NCBI RefSeq assembly: GCF_000425225.1
Contig: NZ_KE384333.1
Location: 49,308-113,307 of the forward strand
Source of the DNA: Pontibacillus marinus BH030004 = DSM 16465
GTDB taxonomy: Bacteria > Bacillota > Bacilli > Bacillales > BH030062
Length of the DNA: 64,000 nucleotides
Direction: 5' to 3'
Made by a program: the position numbers and the translations under genes. The notes below the pieces were generated by a model, which worked only from the letters and a program-made list of their open reading frames with translations, did no database searches and was not told the DNA's origin. This document shows, piece after piece, positions 34,423-43,060 of this stretch. Each line of letters opens with the position of its first letter. Positions within the stretch are counted from its first letter, which is position 1.

Positions 34423-35775
34423 ATGAAATATTTTAATCAACTGGCTCAAAAAATTAAAACGAAGCAAGCAAATGTTGGTGTTGTCGGCATGGGATACGTT
34501 GGCCTACCTCTAGCTGTAGAAATGGCTAAAACAGGTTTCAACGTTTGCGGTATTGATTTATCAGAAGACAAGATCGAGCAACTAAAGCAAGGTCAATCTT
34601 ATATTTCAGATATTAGCAATGAAGATGTACAAGGTGTACTAGACTCTTCTAACTTCTATCCAACTACTGATTACAGTGTTGTAAGTGAACTTGATGCAAT
34701 CAGCATCTGCGTTCCTACACCATTAAGCGAAAACCAAGACCCAGACACGTCTTATATCACAAGCGTTATGGAGAAAATGAAGCCTCATTTGAAAAAAGGT
34801 GTGGTTATTACGCTTGAAAGTACCACTTACCCTGGTACAACAGAAGAGCTAATTCTTCGTGAATTGAATCGCGCAGACTACCAGGTAGGCGAAGACTTCT
34901 TCCTTTGCTACTCACCTGAACGCGTTGACCCAGGTAACGGACAATACAACACACACAACATGCCTAAAGTAATGGGCGGAGCTACAGAAGCCTGCACGGA
35001 CTTAGGTGTAATGCTATACAGCAACTATATCGAGCAGGTAGTTCCTGTTTCTTCCCCTAAAGTAGCAGAAATGTCTAAGCTACTAGAAAACACATTCCGT
35101 AGCATTAACATTGCTTTCATTAACGAAATCGCTATGATGTGTGAGCGTATGGATATTGATGTTTGGGAAGTTATTGATGCAGCAGCAACAAAACCATTTG
35201 GATTCATGAAATTTCAACCAGGACCTGGTATCGGAGGGCACTGCATTCCGCTTGATCCAATGTATCTTTCTTGGAAAGCAAAAGGCTTCCGCTTCTACAG
35301 TAAATTTATCGATCTAGCTCAATCAATCAACAATAACATGCCAGACGTTATCGTAAATAAGTCTGCTCAAGTCTTAAACATTTACGGTCGTTCTATCAAT
35401 AGTTCTAAGATATTAATCTTAGGAATGGCTTATAAGCCTAATATCAGTGACCTTCGTGAATCTCCTGGTCTTTATCTATACGAGCTATTTAAAGAAAGCG
35501 GAGCAAATGTTGATTACTGCGATCCACACGCTGATAGCTTTATCGATGAGGACGGCAACACTGTTTATTCTGTACCTTACAACAAGGACATTTTAAAGCA
35601 GTATGATTGCATGGTGCTTGTAACGAACCACGCAGCATTTGATTATAATGAAATCGCTAATCTTGGTGTACCAATCGTTGATACACGTAATGCATTTAAA
35701 GATTACGATTATCCTCATATTCACAAATTTGGTACAACAGCGAAAATCGCTCGAGAAAACTCTATTGCACTATAA
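34423..35775 (+). CDS. WbpA-type UDP-N-acetyl-D-glucosamine 6-dehydrogenase
   Basis: 450 residues, cytoplasmic. It oxidises the C6 hydroxyl of a UDP-sugar to the uronic acid using two NAD+. Seen: VGVVGMGYVGLPLAVEMAKT (Rossmann), VPTPLSENQDPD, ITLESTTYPGTTEE, YSPERVDPGN, LLENTFRSINIAFINE, DAAATKPFGFMKFQPGPGIG, then GHCIPLDPMYLSW with the catalytic Cys (near 274). STTYPGTT and KPFGFMxFxPGPGxGGHCIP are the WbpA/Vi-antigen branch, specific for UDP-GlcNAc rather than UDP-Glc. It supplies UDP-GlcNAcA for the adjacent synthase. RBS GAGAGGG. A terminator follows. Confidence 0.85.
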   Translation: MKYFNQLAQKIKTKQANVGVVGMGYVGLPLAVEMAKTGFNVCGIDLSEDKIEQLKQGQSYISDISNEDVQGVLDSSNFYPTTDYSVVSELDAISICVPTPLSENQDPDTSYITSVMEKMKPHLKKGVVITLESTTYPGTTEELILRELNRADYQVGEDFFLCYSPERVDPGNGQYNTHNMPKVMGGATEACTDLGVMLYSNYIEQVVPVSSPKVAEMSKLLENTFRSINIAFINEIAMMCERMDIDVWEVIDAAATKPFGFMKFQPGPGIGGHCIPLDPMYLSWKAKGFRFYSKFIDLAQSINNNMPDVIVNKSAQVLNIYGRSINSSKILILGMAYKPNISDLRESPGLYLYELFKESGANVDYCDPHADSFIDEDGNTVYSVPYNKDILKQYDCMVLVTNHAAFDYNEIANLGVPIVDTRNAFKDYDYPHIHKFGTTAKIARENSIAL

Positions 35776-35783
35776 ATAAAATT

Positions 35784-35823
35784 AAACCCAGAAGGCGGGA
35801 GCTCTCGCCTTCCTGGGTTTACC
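35784..35823 (+). terminator. terminator after the UDP-GlcNAc dehydrogenase
   Basis: AAACCCAGAAGGCGGGAGCT pairs with its near complement ending CGCCTTCCTGGGTTT, but the T-run is short (TTT, then ACC). Separates the synthase genes from glmS, perhaps partially. Confidence 0.75.
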
Positions 35824-35900
35824 TTTAACTGAACTTATCATTCTTATATTATCTGAACATACAAAAACCATTACATCGAATGAAAAAGGAGTATGACATT

Positions 35901-37733
35901 ATGTGCGGAATCATGGGATATATCGGAACACAAGAATCTCAAAACATCATTATGAACGGACTTAAAAAGCTAGAATATCGTGGGTACGATTCGGTTGGCG
36001 TTGCAGTAAACAATGGTGACTCCATCCAAACGAACAAAGCTGAAGGTCGCTTTGAAAACCTACAGAACTTATTAAATGAATCACCACTTCAAGGTACGGT
36101 TGGAATCGGTCACACACGGTGGGCTACTCACGGACGACCTTCCGATGAAAACTCTCACCCTCACACAGATACGAAGAAAGATTTTGCTATCGTACACAAT
36201 GGCATCATCGAAAACTATCTAGAAGTAAAAAAAGAATTAGAAGATCAAGGTGTTGTTTTCCAATCTGAAACGGACTCAGAAGTGGTTGCTCACCTACTTT
36301 CTTCTCTATACGACGGTGATGTAGTTTCTACAATTAAAAAAGCTGTTCAAAGATTAGAAGGCGCTTATGCTCTAGGAATCGTAACAGAACATGACCCTAA
36401 CAAACTTTTCGCTATTCGTCATGATAGCCCATTAATCGTAGGAAAAGGTGAATGCGAAAACCTTATCAGCTCAGACATCCCGGCTGTATTAGAGCACACA
36501 CGTGATGTGTACATCCTTGAAGACGGAGAATTAGCTATTCTTACTGAAGATGAAGTTAAGCTCTTAGATATTCAAACAGATGAACCAGTAAATCGTGAAA
36601 TTTTCCGTGTCGATTGGGATATGGAACAAGCAGAGAAGAATGGCTATGACCACTTCATGCTTAAAGAAATCCATGAACAACCTAAAGCTCTACAAACGAC
36701 TATGGCTGGCCGTGTCGATGCTGAGAACCATCAAGTTCAATTTGAAGAGCTTAACTGGACTCCTGAACAATTAAACAAATGGAATAAAATCTATATTGTC
36801 GCTTGCGGTACTGCTTACCATGCTGGATTAATTGGTAAAGGCGTTATTGAAGAGCTTACACGCACACCAGTTGAAGTAGAAATCGCTTCTGAATTCCGTT
36901 ACCGTCGCCCAATTGTTGATGAAAACACGCTTGTTATGGTTGTAAGTCAATCTGGCGAAACCGCTGATACTTTAGCTGCATTACGCGAAAGCCAAAAGAA
37001 AGGCGCTAACGTCCTAGCTATTACAAACGTTGTAGGAAGCTCTATTGCTCGTGAGGCTGATCAAGTTATTTTAACAATGGCAGGGCCAGAAATTGCTGTT
37101 GCCTCAACGAAAGCTTATACAACCCAAGTTCTATCTTTCTATATGGTTGGTATCTATATGGCTCAAATCAAAGAAACAATCTCTTCTCAAGAGCAGAAAA
37201 CCCTTATTGATACATTGGTACAAACACCAGATCAGATGGAAGGTATTTTAGAGCACGTAAAAGGGCTTCAGTGGTATGCAGAATCCATTCAGAATTCTGA
37301 CCACGTATTCTTTATTGGTCGTGGCATGGATTACGCAGTATCCCTAGAAGGTTCTCTAAAGCTAAAAGAAATCTCTTACATCCACTCTGAAGCATATGCC
37401 GCTGGTGAGCTAAAGCACGGTACCCTTGCTCTTATTGAAGAAGGTACACCAGTCATTGCACTGAATACACAAGAAGAGCTTTATGACAAAATGCTAGGAA
37501 ATATCAAAGAGCTCAAAGCACGCGGAGCACAAGTGTTAGGGCTTGCGATGGAAGGAAACTTAAACATTTGGCAGTATGTAGATGAAACGTGCTACATCCC
37601 AGCAACACAGTCCTTATTCACGCCACTTCTATCAGTGGTTCCATTGCAGCTTATCTCTTACTACACAGCCCTTGGACTAGGCAATGATGTCGACAAGCCA
37701 AGAAACTTAGCTAAAAGTGTAACAGTTGAATAA
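35901..37733 (+). CDS. glmS: GlmS, glucosamine-6-phosphate synthase (locus-associated copy)
   Basis: 610 residues, makes glucosamine-6-P from fructose-6-P and glutamine. The N-terminal glutaminase begins MCGIMGYIG with the catalytic Cys next to Met; GHTRWATHG and HNGIIENY follow. Two SIS domains carry ACGTAYHAGLIGK, VSQSGETADT and ELKHGTLALIEEG; the C-terminus is PRNLAKSVTVE. The true start is ATG 35901 (AAAGGAG upstream), since the nucleophile Cys must be residue 2 before processing; a 7-codon extension is discarded. The 125-base upstream region has no glmS ribozyme, so this copy escapes the usual feedback and probably serves polymer synthesis. A housekeeping copy is expected elsewhere. Confidence 0.92.
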   Translation: MCGIMGYIGTQESQNIIMNGLKKLEYRGYDSVGVAVNNGDSIQTNKAEGRFENLQNLLNESPLQGTVGIGHTRWATHGRPSDENSHPHTDTKKDFAIVHNGIIENYLEVKKELEDQGVVFQSETDSEVVAHLLSSLYDGDVVSTIKKAVQRLEGAYALGIVTEHDPNKLFAIRHDSPLIVGKGECENLISSDIPAVLEHTRDVYILEDGELAILTEDEVKLLDIQTDEPVNREIFRVDWDMEQAEKNGYDHFMLKEIHEQPKALQTTMAGRVDAENHQVQFEELNWTPEQLNKWNKIYIVACGTAYHAGLIGKGVIEELTRTPVEVEIASEFRYRRPIVDENTLVMVVSQSGETADTLAALRESQKKGANVLAITNVVGSSIAREADQVILTMAGPEIAVASTKAYTTQVLSFYMVGIYMAQIKETISSQEQKTLIDTLVQTPDQMEGILEHVKGLQWYAESIQNSDHVFFIGRGMDYAVSLEGSLKLKEISYIHSEAYAAGELKHGTLALIEEGTPVIALNTQEELYDKMLGNIKELKARGAQVLGLAMEGNLNIWQYVDETCYIPATQSLFTPLLSVVPLQLISYYTALGLGNDVDKPRNLAKSVTVE

Positions 37734-37753
37734 ACGTTAAGCGGAGTATTCTT

Positions 37754-37785
37754 CATAAGCAATATCTAGAGCGATATTGCTTATG
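37754..37785 (+). terminator. perfect 13-bp hairpin after glmS
   Basis: CATAAGCAATATC (37754-37766) and GATATTGCTTATG (37773-37785) pair perfectly around TAGAGC. The T-rich tail is weak (TTGTAATC), so it may be a processing or mRNA-stability element rather than a strong terminator. Confidence 0.6.
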
Positions 37786-37832
37786 TTGTAATCCCTAGAC
37801 AAAACTATAAATCTATTAAGGTGGTGCGGATC

Positions 37833-37985
37833 ATGAAGCAAACAAAACTAGATGAACGAGGGCTTCAAACAATCTTACAGCAGATCAATGATAAAGTGAG
37901 CGGGAACAATATCATCGAAGAGGACCAAATCATCACAGAAATGATCCAAAGCTTACAACCTTTTTATCAGCAAAATACGAACTAA
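37833..37985 (+). CDS. 50-residue soluble protein between glmS and glmU-like gene
   Basis: It starts MKQTKLDERGLQTILQQIND and ends QSLQPFYQQNTN. Hydrophilic, Gln/Ile rich, probably two helices and no membrane segment. GGTGGTG lies 7 bases before the ATG, and the stop is 15 bases before the glmU-like start. I recognise no family. Its place in a sugar-nucleotide operon suggests an accessory or regulatory role. Confidence 0.6.
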   Translation: MKQTKLDERGLQTILQQINDKVSGNNIIEEDQIITEMIQSLQPFYQQNTN

Positions 37986-38000
37986 TAAAGGAGGATTCCT

Positions 38001-38981
38001 ATGCGCTCCACATATGCAGTTGTACTAGCAGCTGGTAAAGGAACTCGAATGAAGTCAGATTTACCGAAAGTTCTGCACCCTGTATGCGGAAAACCAATGG
38101 TTGAGCATATTACAGATCATTTAAAGAACTTAAACACAAACGAGATTGTAACGGTTGTTGGTCATAAAAAAGAAATGATTCAAGAACAACTTGGCCATTC
38201 AGTTCAATATGCGGTACAAGAAGAACAATTAGGAACAGCCCATGCGGTTAAAATGAGCGAAGAACTTCTTGGAGATAAAGAAGGTACGACTCTAATTATT
38301 ACAGGCGATACACCACTTATCACAGAAAAAACGCTAGATTATTTATTAGAACACCATCACCAAACAAATGCAGCGGGTACGATTTTAACGATGCTCCCTG
38401 AAGATCCTTCTGGTTACGGACGTATTGTTCGAAATGCTTCAGGAAATGTGAAACGCATTGTCGAACAAAAAGATGCAACCGAAGAGGAAAAAGAAATCCA
38501 AGAAGTGAATACTGGGATTTTCTGCTTTGATAATCAGCTACTTTTCTCTGCCCTACAAGAAGTAGACTCAAATAATAATCAAAGCGAATACTACCTTCCT
38601 GATGTAATCGAGATCCTTCAGAAGAAACAACATACCATCTCTGCATCCGTTATGGAAAATGTTGAAGAAGGACTTGGTATCAATGATCGTATTCAGTTAT
38701 CCAAAGCTGAACACATTATGCAACAACGTATTCTAGAAACGCATATGAAAAATGGCGTCACGATTGTAGATCCAAAGACTACCTTCATTGAAGCAGATGT
38801 CGTAATTGGAAGAGACACTACGATTGAACCACGAACTCATCTACGTGGCCAAACTCGTATTGGGGAGCATTGTGTGATTGGACCTGATGTTGACTTACTT
38901 GATTATGATGTAAAAGATCAGATGAAGATTCACAATTTTTCTATGACTAATGACGTTTGCAGCATCCCACTGGGGTCATAA
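38001..38981 (+). CDS. glmU: GlmU-like N-acetylglucosamine-1-phosphate uridylyltransferase, acetyltransferase half missing
   Basis: 326 residues versus about 455 for bifunctional GlmU. The pyrophosphorylase domain is complete: LAAGKGTRMKSDLPKVLHPV, QLGTAHAV, ITGDTPLI, YGRIVR, EVNTGIFCFD and GINDRIQLSKAE. Only the first turns of the left-handed beta helix remain (VIGRDTTIEPRTHLRG, IGEHCVIGPDVDL), and the C-terminus KIHNFSMTNDVCSIPLGS is unlike GlmU. The acetyltransferase active site is gone, so it can make UDP-GlcNAc from GlcNAc-1-P only. AAAGGAGG precedes the ATG. No frameshifted remainder lies downstream, so it appears to be a settled short form. Confidence 0.85.
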   Translation: MRSTYAVVLAAGKGTRMKSDLPKVLHPVCGKPMVEHITDHLKNLNTNEIVTVVGHKKEMIQEQLGHSVQYAVQEEQLGTAHAVKMSEELLGDKEGTTLIITGDTPLITEKTLDYLLEHHHQTNAAGTILTMLPEDPSGYGRIVRNASGNVKRIVEQKDATEEEKEIQEVNTGIFCFDNQLLFSALQEVDSNNNQSEYYLPDVIEILQKKQHTISASVMENVEEGLGINDRIQLSKAEHIMQQRILETHMKNGVTIVDPKTTFIEADVVIGRDTTIEPRTHLRGQTRIGEHCVIGPDVDLLDYDVKDQMKIHNFSMTNDVCSIPLGS

Positions 38982-39043
38982 GAAAGGCTCCTAATGAGCT
39001 GGCTAGACGCTAAAACTTTCTTATTCATAAAAGGGAGATCAGT

Positions 39044-39961
39044 ATGAATTCCATCAAGAAAATCATCAAAAGACCAAGCATTTTAGTAATTGTCGTTGTT
39101 GTTTATATGTTGATTGGGGCGATTAGTATCCTTCAAAAAAATCCAGATCAGACAACTGATCAAGTAAAAGCAACTTGGGTTTGGGATGAGAAAAAGATAG
39201 CAAAACAACCTGAAGAAATCGTTTCGTTTGCTAATGAACAAGACGTGAACTTAATTTACGTTCATGTCAGCTCGAAACATTTTTCCGTCCAGGATTATCG
39301 TTCCTTTATTCAAAAAGCTAGTCAAAAAGAAATCCAAGTCTTCGCTCTTGGTGGAGACCCCCGTTGGGCACTCACATCTAACCAAAAGGATTTAACAAGC
39401 TTTGCTTCAAAGGTGAAAAACTATAATCAAATGGTTGAACCAAACGAACAATTCCAAGGGATTCACGTAGACATTGAACCTTACCTCCTCCCTTCTTGGA
39501 AGGAAGATAAAGAATCGGTTATGCAACAATGGATGATGAATTCTGTACACCTTATCGAAGAAGCAAAACAAAATACAAACCTTACAGTAAGTGGTGATTT
39601 TCCTTTTTGGATTCACAAGTTGAATGTTCCTGGCAAGTCCATGAGTCTAAGTCAGTGGATGCTAAATCATTATGATTCAATGACCCTTATGGCTTACCGC
39701 AATTACGCAGATGGAAATAATGGAATCAGCCAAATTGCAACCCCTATTGTGAAAGAGGCCGATAAACAAGACAAATCTGTGGTGATTGGGGTAAACATCA
39801 TTGATACAGATGAAGGACGGCATACCACTTTTTATAATAGCGAGCCTGGACATATGAGTCAGGAGATTAAACAACTAAAACATTCCTTTAGAAATAACAG
39901 AGCCTTTTCAGGAATTGCGGTTCATGATTATGCTCATTGGAAGAAAAAACAGTCTAGTTAA
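39044..39961 (+). CDS. membrane-anchored TIM-barrel-like (putative glycosidase) protein, family member 3
   Basis: 305 residues, N-terminal signal or anchor (PSILVIVVVVYMLIGAISIL, no clear cleavage site). The domain matches the proteins at 20633 and 26401: ATWVWDEKKIA, VNLIYVHVSSK, FALGGDPRWAL, GIHVDIEPYLLPSW (DxE intact), SGDFPFWIH, LMAYRNYADG and AVHDYAHWKKK. AAGGGAG before the ATG. Last gene of the polysaccharide locus, followed by a terminator. Probably acts outside the membrane on the polymer or wall; the enzymatic function is inferred. Confidence 0.7.
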   Translation: MNSIKKIIKRPSILVIVVVVYMLIGAISILQKNPDQTTDQVKATWVWDEKKIAKQPEEIVSFANEQDVNLIYVHVSSKHFSVQDYRSFIQKASQKEIQVFALGGDPRWALTSNQKDLTSFASKVKNYNQMVEPNEQFQGIHVDIEPYLLPSWKEDKESVMQQWMMNSVHLIEEAKQNTNLTVSGDFPFWIHKLNVPGKSMSLSQWMLNHYDSMTLMAYRNYADGNNGISQIATPIVKEADKQDKSVVIGVNIIDTDEGRHTTFYNSEPGHMSQEIKQLKHSFRNNRAFSGIAVHDYAHWKKKQSS

Positions 39962-39972
39962 GAATATGAAAG

Positions 39973-40004
39973 AAGCTCAGAAAATACTCTGAGCTTTTTT
40001 TTAT
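39973..40004 (+). terminator. terminator closing the polysaccharide locus
   Basis: AAGCTCAGA pairs with TCTGAGCTT around AAATAC, followed by TTTTTTATA. The gap from here to the protease gene (to 40272) shows no further convincing motif apart from its RBS. Confidence 0.9.
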
Positions 40005-40272
40005 ACTAAAAACCATAGGGAAAATGAATACAGAAATCTTACTCAGAACTAACATGCATATGCTGAGTACTTAGATACCTAGTCTATATATCCTATGTTT
40101 TCTTTAAAATCTACCATTTAGGTACTCTAGTTTGATCTTTTTTCACAAAGCAAGGTAGATCATACATATTTATCTATCCTGAAAACGCTCTGTTTTCCCA
40201 AACAAAAGAGGTAGGAAAATCCTTGGATTTAGCCTAATATGACATTAAATCTATTAAAGGAGGAATATTTTT

Positions 40273-41478
40273 ATGAAGTTTAAGAAGTTTGCTAGTTTAT
40301 CTTTAGCTGTTTCCATGATGGTCTCCCCAGTATTTGCAGATGCTGCATCTAATGATGACGTCAAAGAACCGAAGAAGATTGGTGATATTAACGTTCAGCA
40401 AGAAAAAGGTGCATTTGTAAAAGGTGAAGTCCTTGTTAAATTTAAGGACGATGTGAAATCAAAGGCCAAAGAAAAGGTACTTGAAAATGTAGGTGCAAAC
40501 CTGATCCCTGATAACGATGCAGTTAAATCTAGCTTTGACGTTTTAAAAGTTGGAAATGTTGAAGCAGTTGTAAAAGCACTGAGTAAAAACCCTTTAGTTG
40601 ATTATGCTGAACCGAACTATATTTTTGATGTAGCTTGGACTCCTAATGATACTTACTATCAAGGCTATCAATATGGCCCACAAAACACATATACAAACTA
40701 TGCTTGGGATATTACACGAGGAAGCAGTTCACAAGAAATTGCTGTCATTGATACCGGTGTTGACTATTACCACCCAGATTTAGACGGGAAAACGCTTAGA
40801 GGCTACGATTTCGTGGATAATGATTATTATCCAATGGACTTAAATAATCATGGTACGCATGTTGCGGGTATTGCCGCTGCAGAAACAAACAACTCCACAG
40901 GAATTGCGGGTATGGCTCCAAACACAGAAATTATTGCTGTGCGAGCACTAGATCAAAATGGTAGTGGATCACTAGATGATATCGCTGATGCCATTACGTA
41001 TTCTGCGGATGTTGGTGCTGAGGTCATTAACCTTTCACTAGGATGTGACTGTAGTACAACAACTTTACAGAATGCTGTAAACTATGCATGGAATAGCGGT
41101 TCTACACTTGTAGCAGCTGCTGGAAATGATGGTGTATCTACAACATTTGAACCTGCTTCTTATAGCAATGTTATTGCAGTAGGTGCTGTTGATCAGAACG
41201 ATCAGGTAGCTTCTTTCTCTAACTATGGTACATGGGTAGATGTGACTGCCCCTGGTGTAGATATTGCTTCTACAGTACCGAACAATGGTTATGCGTACAT
41301 GTCTGGAACATCTATGGCTTCTCCTCATGTAGCTGGACTAGCAGGTCTTTTAGCTGCACAAGGTCGTAGTAACTCTGAAATCAGACAGGCTATTGAACAG
41401 ACTGCAGATGAGATCTCCGGTACTGGCTCTTATTTCGAACACGGCAGAATCAATTCTTATGATGCTGTTCAATACTAA
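40273..41478 (+). CDS. secreted subtilisin-like serine protease (S8)
   Basis: 401 residues, exported: signal peptide MKFKKFASLSLAVSMMVSPVF ending FADAA, then a prodomain (about 30-120; GEVLVKFKDD, VDYAEPNYIF, inhibitor I9-like/Fervidolysin-like). The catalytic domain has Asp in AVIDTGVDYYH (near 160), His in NHGTHVAGI (near 196), the oxyanion Asn in AAAGND and Ser in SGTSMASPHVAG (near 347). It is like thermitase/halolysin-type subtilases. It is acidic, which suits high salt. AAAGGAGG precedes the ATG. Monocistronic. Extracellular protein degradation; ComA or DegU control is possible but no site is evident. Confidence 0.92.
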   Translation: MKFKKFASLSLAVSMMVSPVFADAASNDDVKEPKKIGDINVQQEKGAFVKGEVLVKFKDDVKSKAKEKVLENVGANLIPDNDAVKSSFDVLKVGNVEAVVKALSKNPLVDYAEPNYIFDVAWTPNDTYYQGYQYGPQNTYTNYAWDITRGSSSQEIAVIDTGVDYYHPDLDGKTLRGYDFVDNDYYPMDLNNHGTHVAGIAAAETNNSTGIAGMAPNTEIIAVRALDQNGSGSLDDIADAITYSADVGAEVINLSLGCDCSTTTLQNAVNYAWNSGSTLVAAAGNDGVSTTFEPASYSNVIAVGAVDQNDQVASFSNYGTWVDVTAPGVDIASTVPNNGYAYMSGTSMASPHVAGLAGLLAAQGRSNSEIRQAIEQTADEISGTGSYFEHGRINSYDAVQY

Positions 41479-41482
41479 CCCT

Positions 41483-41529
41483 AATTTCAAAAAAGACTGT
41501 CCTCTAGGGCAGTCTTTTTTTGAAATTAA
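41483..41529. terminator. long bidirectional terminator (protease / alkaline phosphatase)
   Basis: TAATTTCAAAAAAGACTG with GCC pairs almost perfectly with its complement ending CAGTCTTTTTTTGAAATTA, a stem of about 20 bp with TCTAG loop. Confidence 0.92.
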
Positions 41530-41568
41530 AAGACCCCAGTTTAATAATACCGAGGTCTATCAAATTAA

Positions 41569-42963
41569 TTATTTGTTTTTCTCTTTTGTACTTTTTCCTT
41601 TTTCAAGAATATTAAAGATACTTTTCGCCTGATCTGTATTATCTGTAAGCCCAGTAAACATCTCTTTTCCTGGTCCATAAGCAAATACTTGAACATCTAC
41701 ACCTGTGTGACCACCTGTTGTCCAACCTGCACGAGCACGTACATTAAACACTTCTGCAATAGCATCAGTTAGAGCGTATTTATCTTCAGATAGCTTCTCT
41801 TTAGCCTTTTCAACTTGTTGAACTTCTTCTTCTGTGATTTCAAACTCTGTGTACTTATTTAATACTTCCTTAACTTCGCCGCCTTCTTCGATTTCAGAAG
41901 CCATAAACTCCGGAGTTCTTTTCACATCATTAATCGCTTGTGGGTTAAATTTGTAAGGCCCATCACGCCCTATGCTTAAACCACCTGTTGAGTGATCAGC
42001 TGTAGCTACAACAAGCGTGTGCTTGTCTTTTTTAGCAAATTCAATGGCTGTATTGAATGCTTTTTCAAAATCTTTCATTTCACTCATAGCACCAACGACA
42101 TCATTTCCATGACCAGCCCAGTCAATTTGGCTACCTTCTACCATTAGGAAGAAGCCATCCTTATCTTTATTCAAACGTTCAAGTGCACTGTTCGTCATTT
42201 CTTCAAGAGAAGGTATTTCTTTCGTACGATCAATCATTTTTGGAAGACCTTTTTTAGCGAATAGACCAAGAACTTGTTCGTTATCATCATTCACAAGCTC
42301 TTCTTTATTGGTAACGTAACTATAACCATCCTCTTGGAACTCTTTCGTTAAATCGCGGTCTTCACGATCAAAATACTTCGTTCCTCCGCCAAGAATGACA
42401 TCGATCTGATGTTCTCCACCCACTTTAAGGTCGAAATAATCATCTGCGATTTCATTATAGTTATGACGATCTTCATTATGTGAGCCAAAAGCAGCAGGAG
42501 TGGCGTGGTTAACTTGAGACGTTGCAACTAAACCTGTTGCTTTTCCGTTTTCTTTCGCTTGCTCTAAAACCGTTTTAACTTTGGATTTATCATTGTCTAC
42601 TGCAATAGCACCATTATAGGTTTTAATACCTGCAGACATTGAGGTTCCTGCAGCAGCGGAGTCTGTTATGTTTTCTTCAGGATCCTCGGGGTTTGTTTTT
42701 TGCATCCCCACAAGGTATGGATCAAAGCCTGTCGCCTCCATCTTAGGAGTGGATGGATCATCCTTGAGATAACGATAAGCTGTTGTATATGCTGGACCCA
42801 TTCCATCTCCAATTAAGAAAATAACATTCTTAATTTCTCTATTATTCTCTTTTAGCTTATCCGCTTTTTCAGCAGAAGTGTTCAATCCTGCAAAACTTCC
42901 TATTGCAATAGAAGCAGCTGTAGCAATTGATAGAACTTTTAACGACGCTTTTTTGCTAAACAT
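41569..42963 (-). CDS. secreted alkaline phosphatase
   Basis: 464 residues, PhoA/PhoB-type alkaline phosphatase, exported (signal LKVLSIATAASIAIGSFAGL). Metal site motifs: NVIFLIGDGMGPAY (Asp), TDSAAAGTSMSAG (nucleophile Ser), SQVNHATPAAFGSHN, MVEGSQIDWAGHGND and ATADHSTGGLS, then GWTTGGHTGVDV (last ligand His). It releases phosphate from organic esters outside the cell, with two Zn and one Mg. AAGGAGG before the ATG; a Pho box lies 70-100 bases upstream, so PhoPR control under phosphate limitation is likely. Monocistronic. Confidence 0.93.
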   Translation of the reverse strand: MFSKKASLKVLSIATAASIAIGSFAGLNTSAEKADKLKENNREIKNVIFLIGDGMGPAYTTAYRYLKDDPSTPKMEATGFDPYLVGMQKTNPEDPEENITDSAAAGTSMSAGIKTYNGAIAVDNDKSKVKTVLEQAKENGKATGLVATSQVNHATPAAFGSHNEDRHNYNEIADDYFDLKVGGEHQIDVILGGGTKYFDREDRDLTKEFQEDGYSYVTNKEELVNDDNEQVLGLFAKKGLPKMIDRTKEIPSLEEMTNSALERLNKDKDGFFLMVEGSQIDWAGHGNDVVGAMSEMKDFEKAFNTAIEFAKKDKHTLVVATADHSTGGLSIGRDGPYKFNPQAINDVKRTPEFMASEIEEGGEVKEVLNKYTEFEITEEEVQQVEKAKEKLSEDKYALTDAIAEVFNVRARAGWTTGGHTGVDVQVFAYGPGKEMFTGLTDNTDQAKSIFNILEKGKSTKEKNK

Positions 42964-43033
42964 TATAAATCCTCCTTATTTATCTAATACAACTTCATCA
43001 TAAAGTTCGATTATTGATAGAGTTTTAGAGAAG

Positions 43034-43060
43034 GGTTAATAAATATTAATGAAATATTAA
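43034..43060 (-). promoter_or_regulatory. Pho box upstream of the alkaline phosphatase gene
   Basis: Minus strand: TTAATA (43060-43055), TTAATA (43049-43044) and TTAACC (43039-43034), spaced 10-11 bp. This fits PhoP-binding TT(A/T)ACA-type hexamer repeats. It overlaps the tail of the upstream operon terminator. Confidence 0.6.

Noticed and set aside
35776..35900. glmS ribozyme upstream of glmS
   Set aside because: Only 125 bases, mostly a terminator and AT-rich sequence; none of the conserved ribozyme core is visible.
40182..40195. cre site TGAAAACGCTCTGT upstream of the protease
   Set aside because: The 3' half breaks the consensus at the essential CA, and nothing else supports carbon control of this gene.
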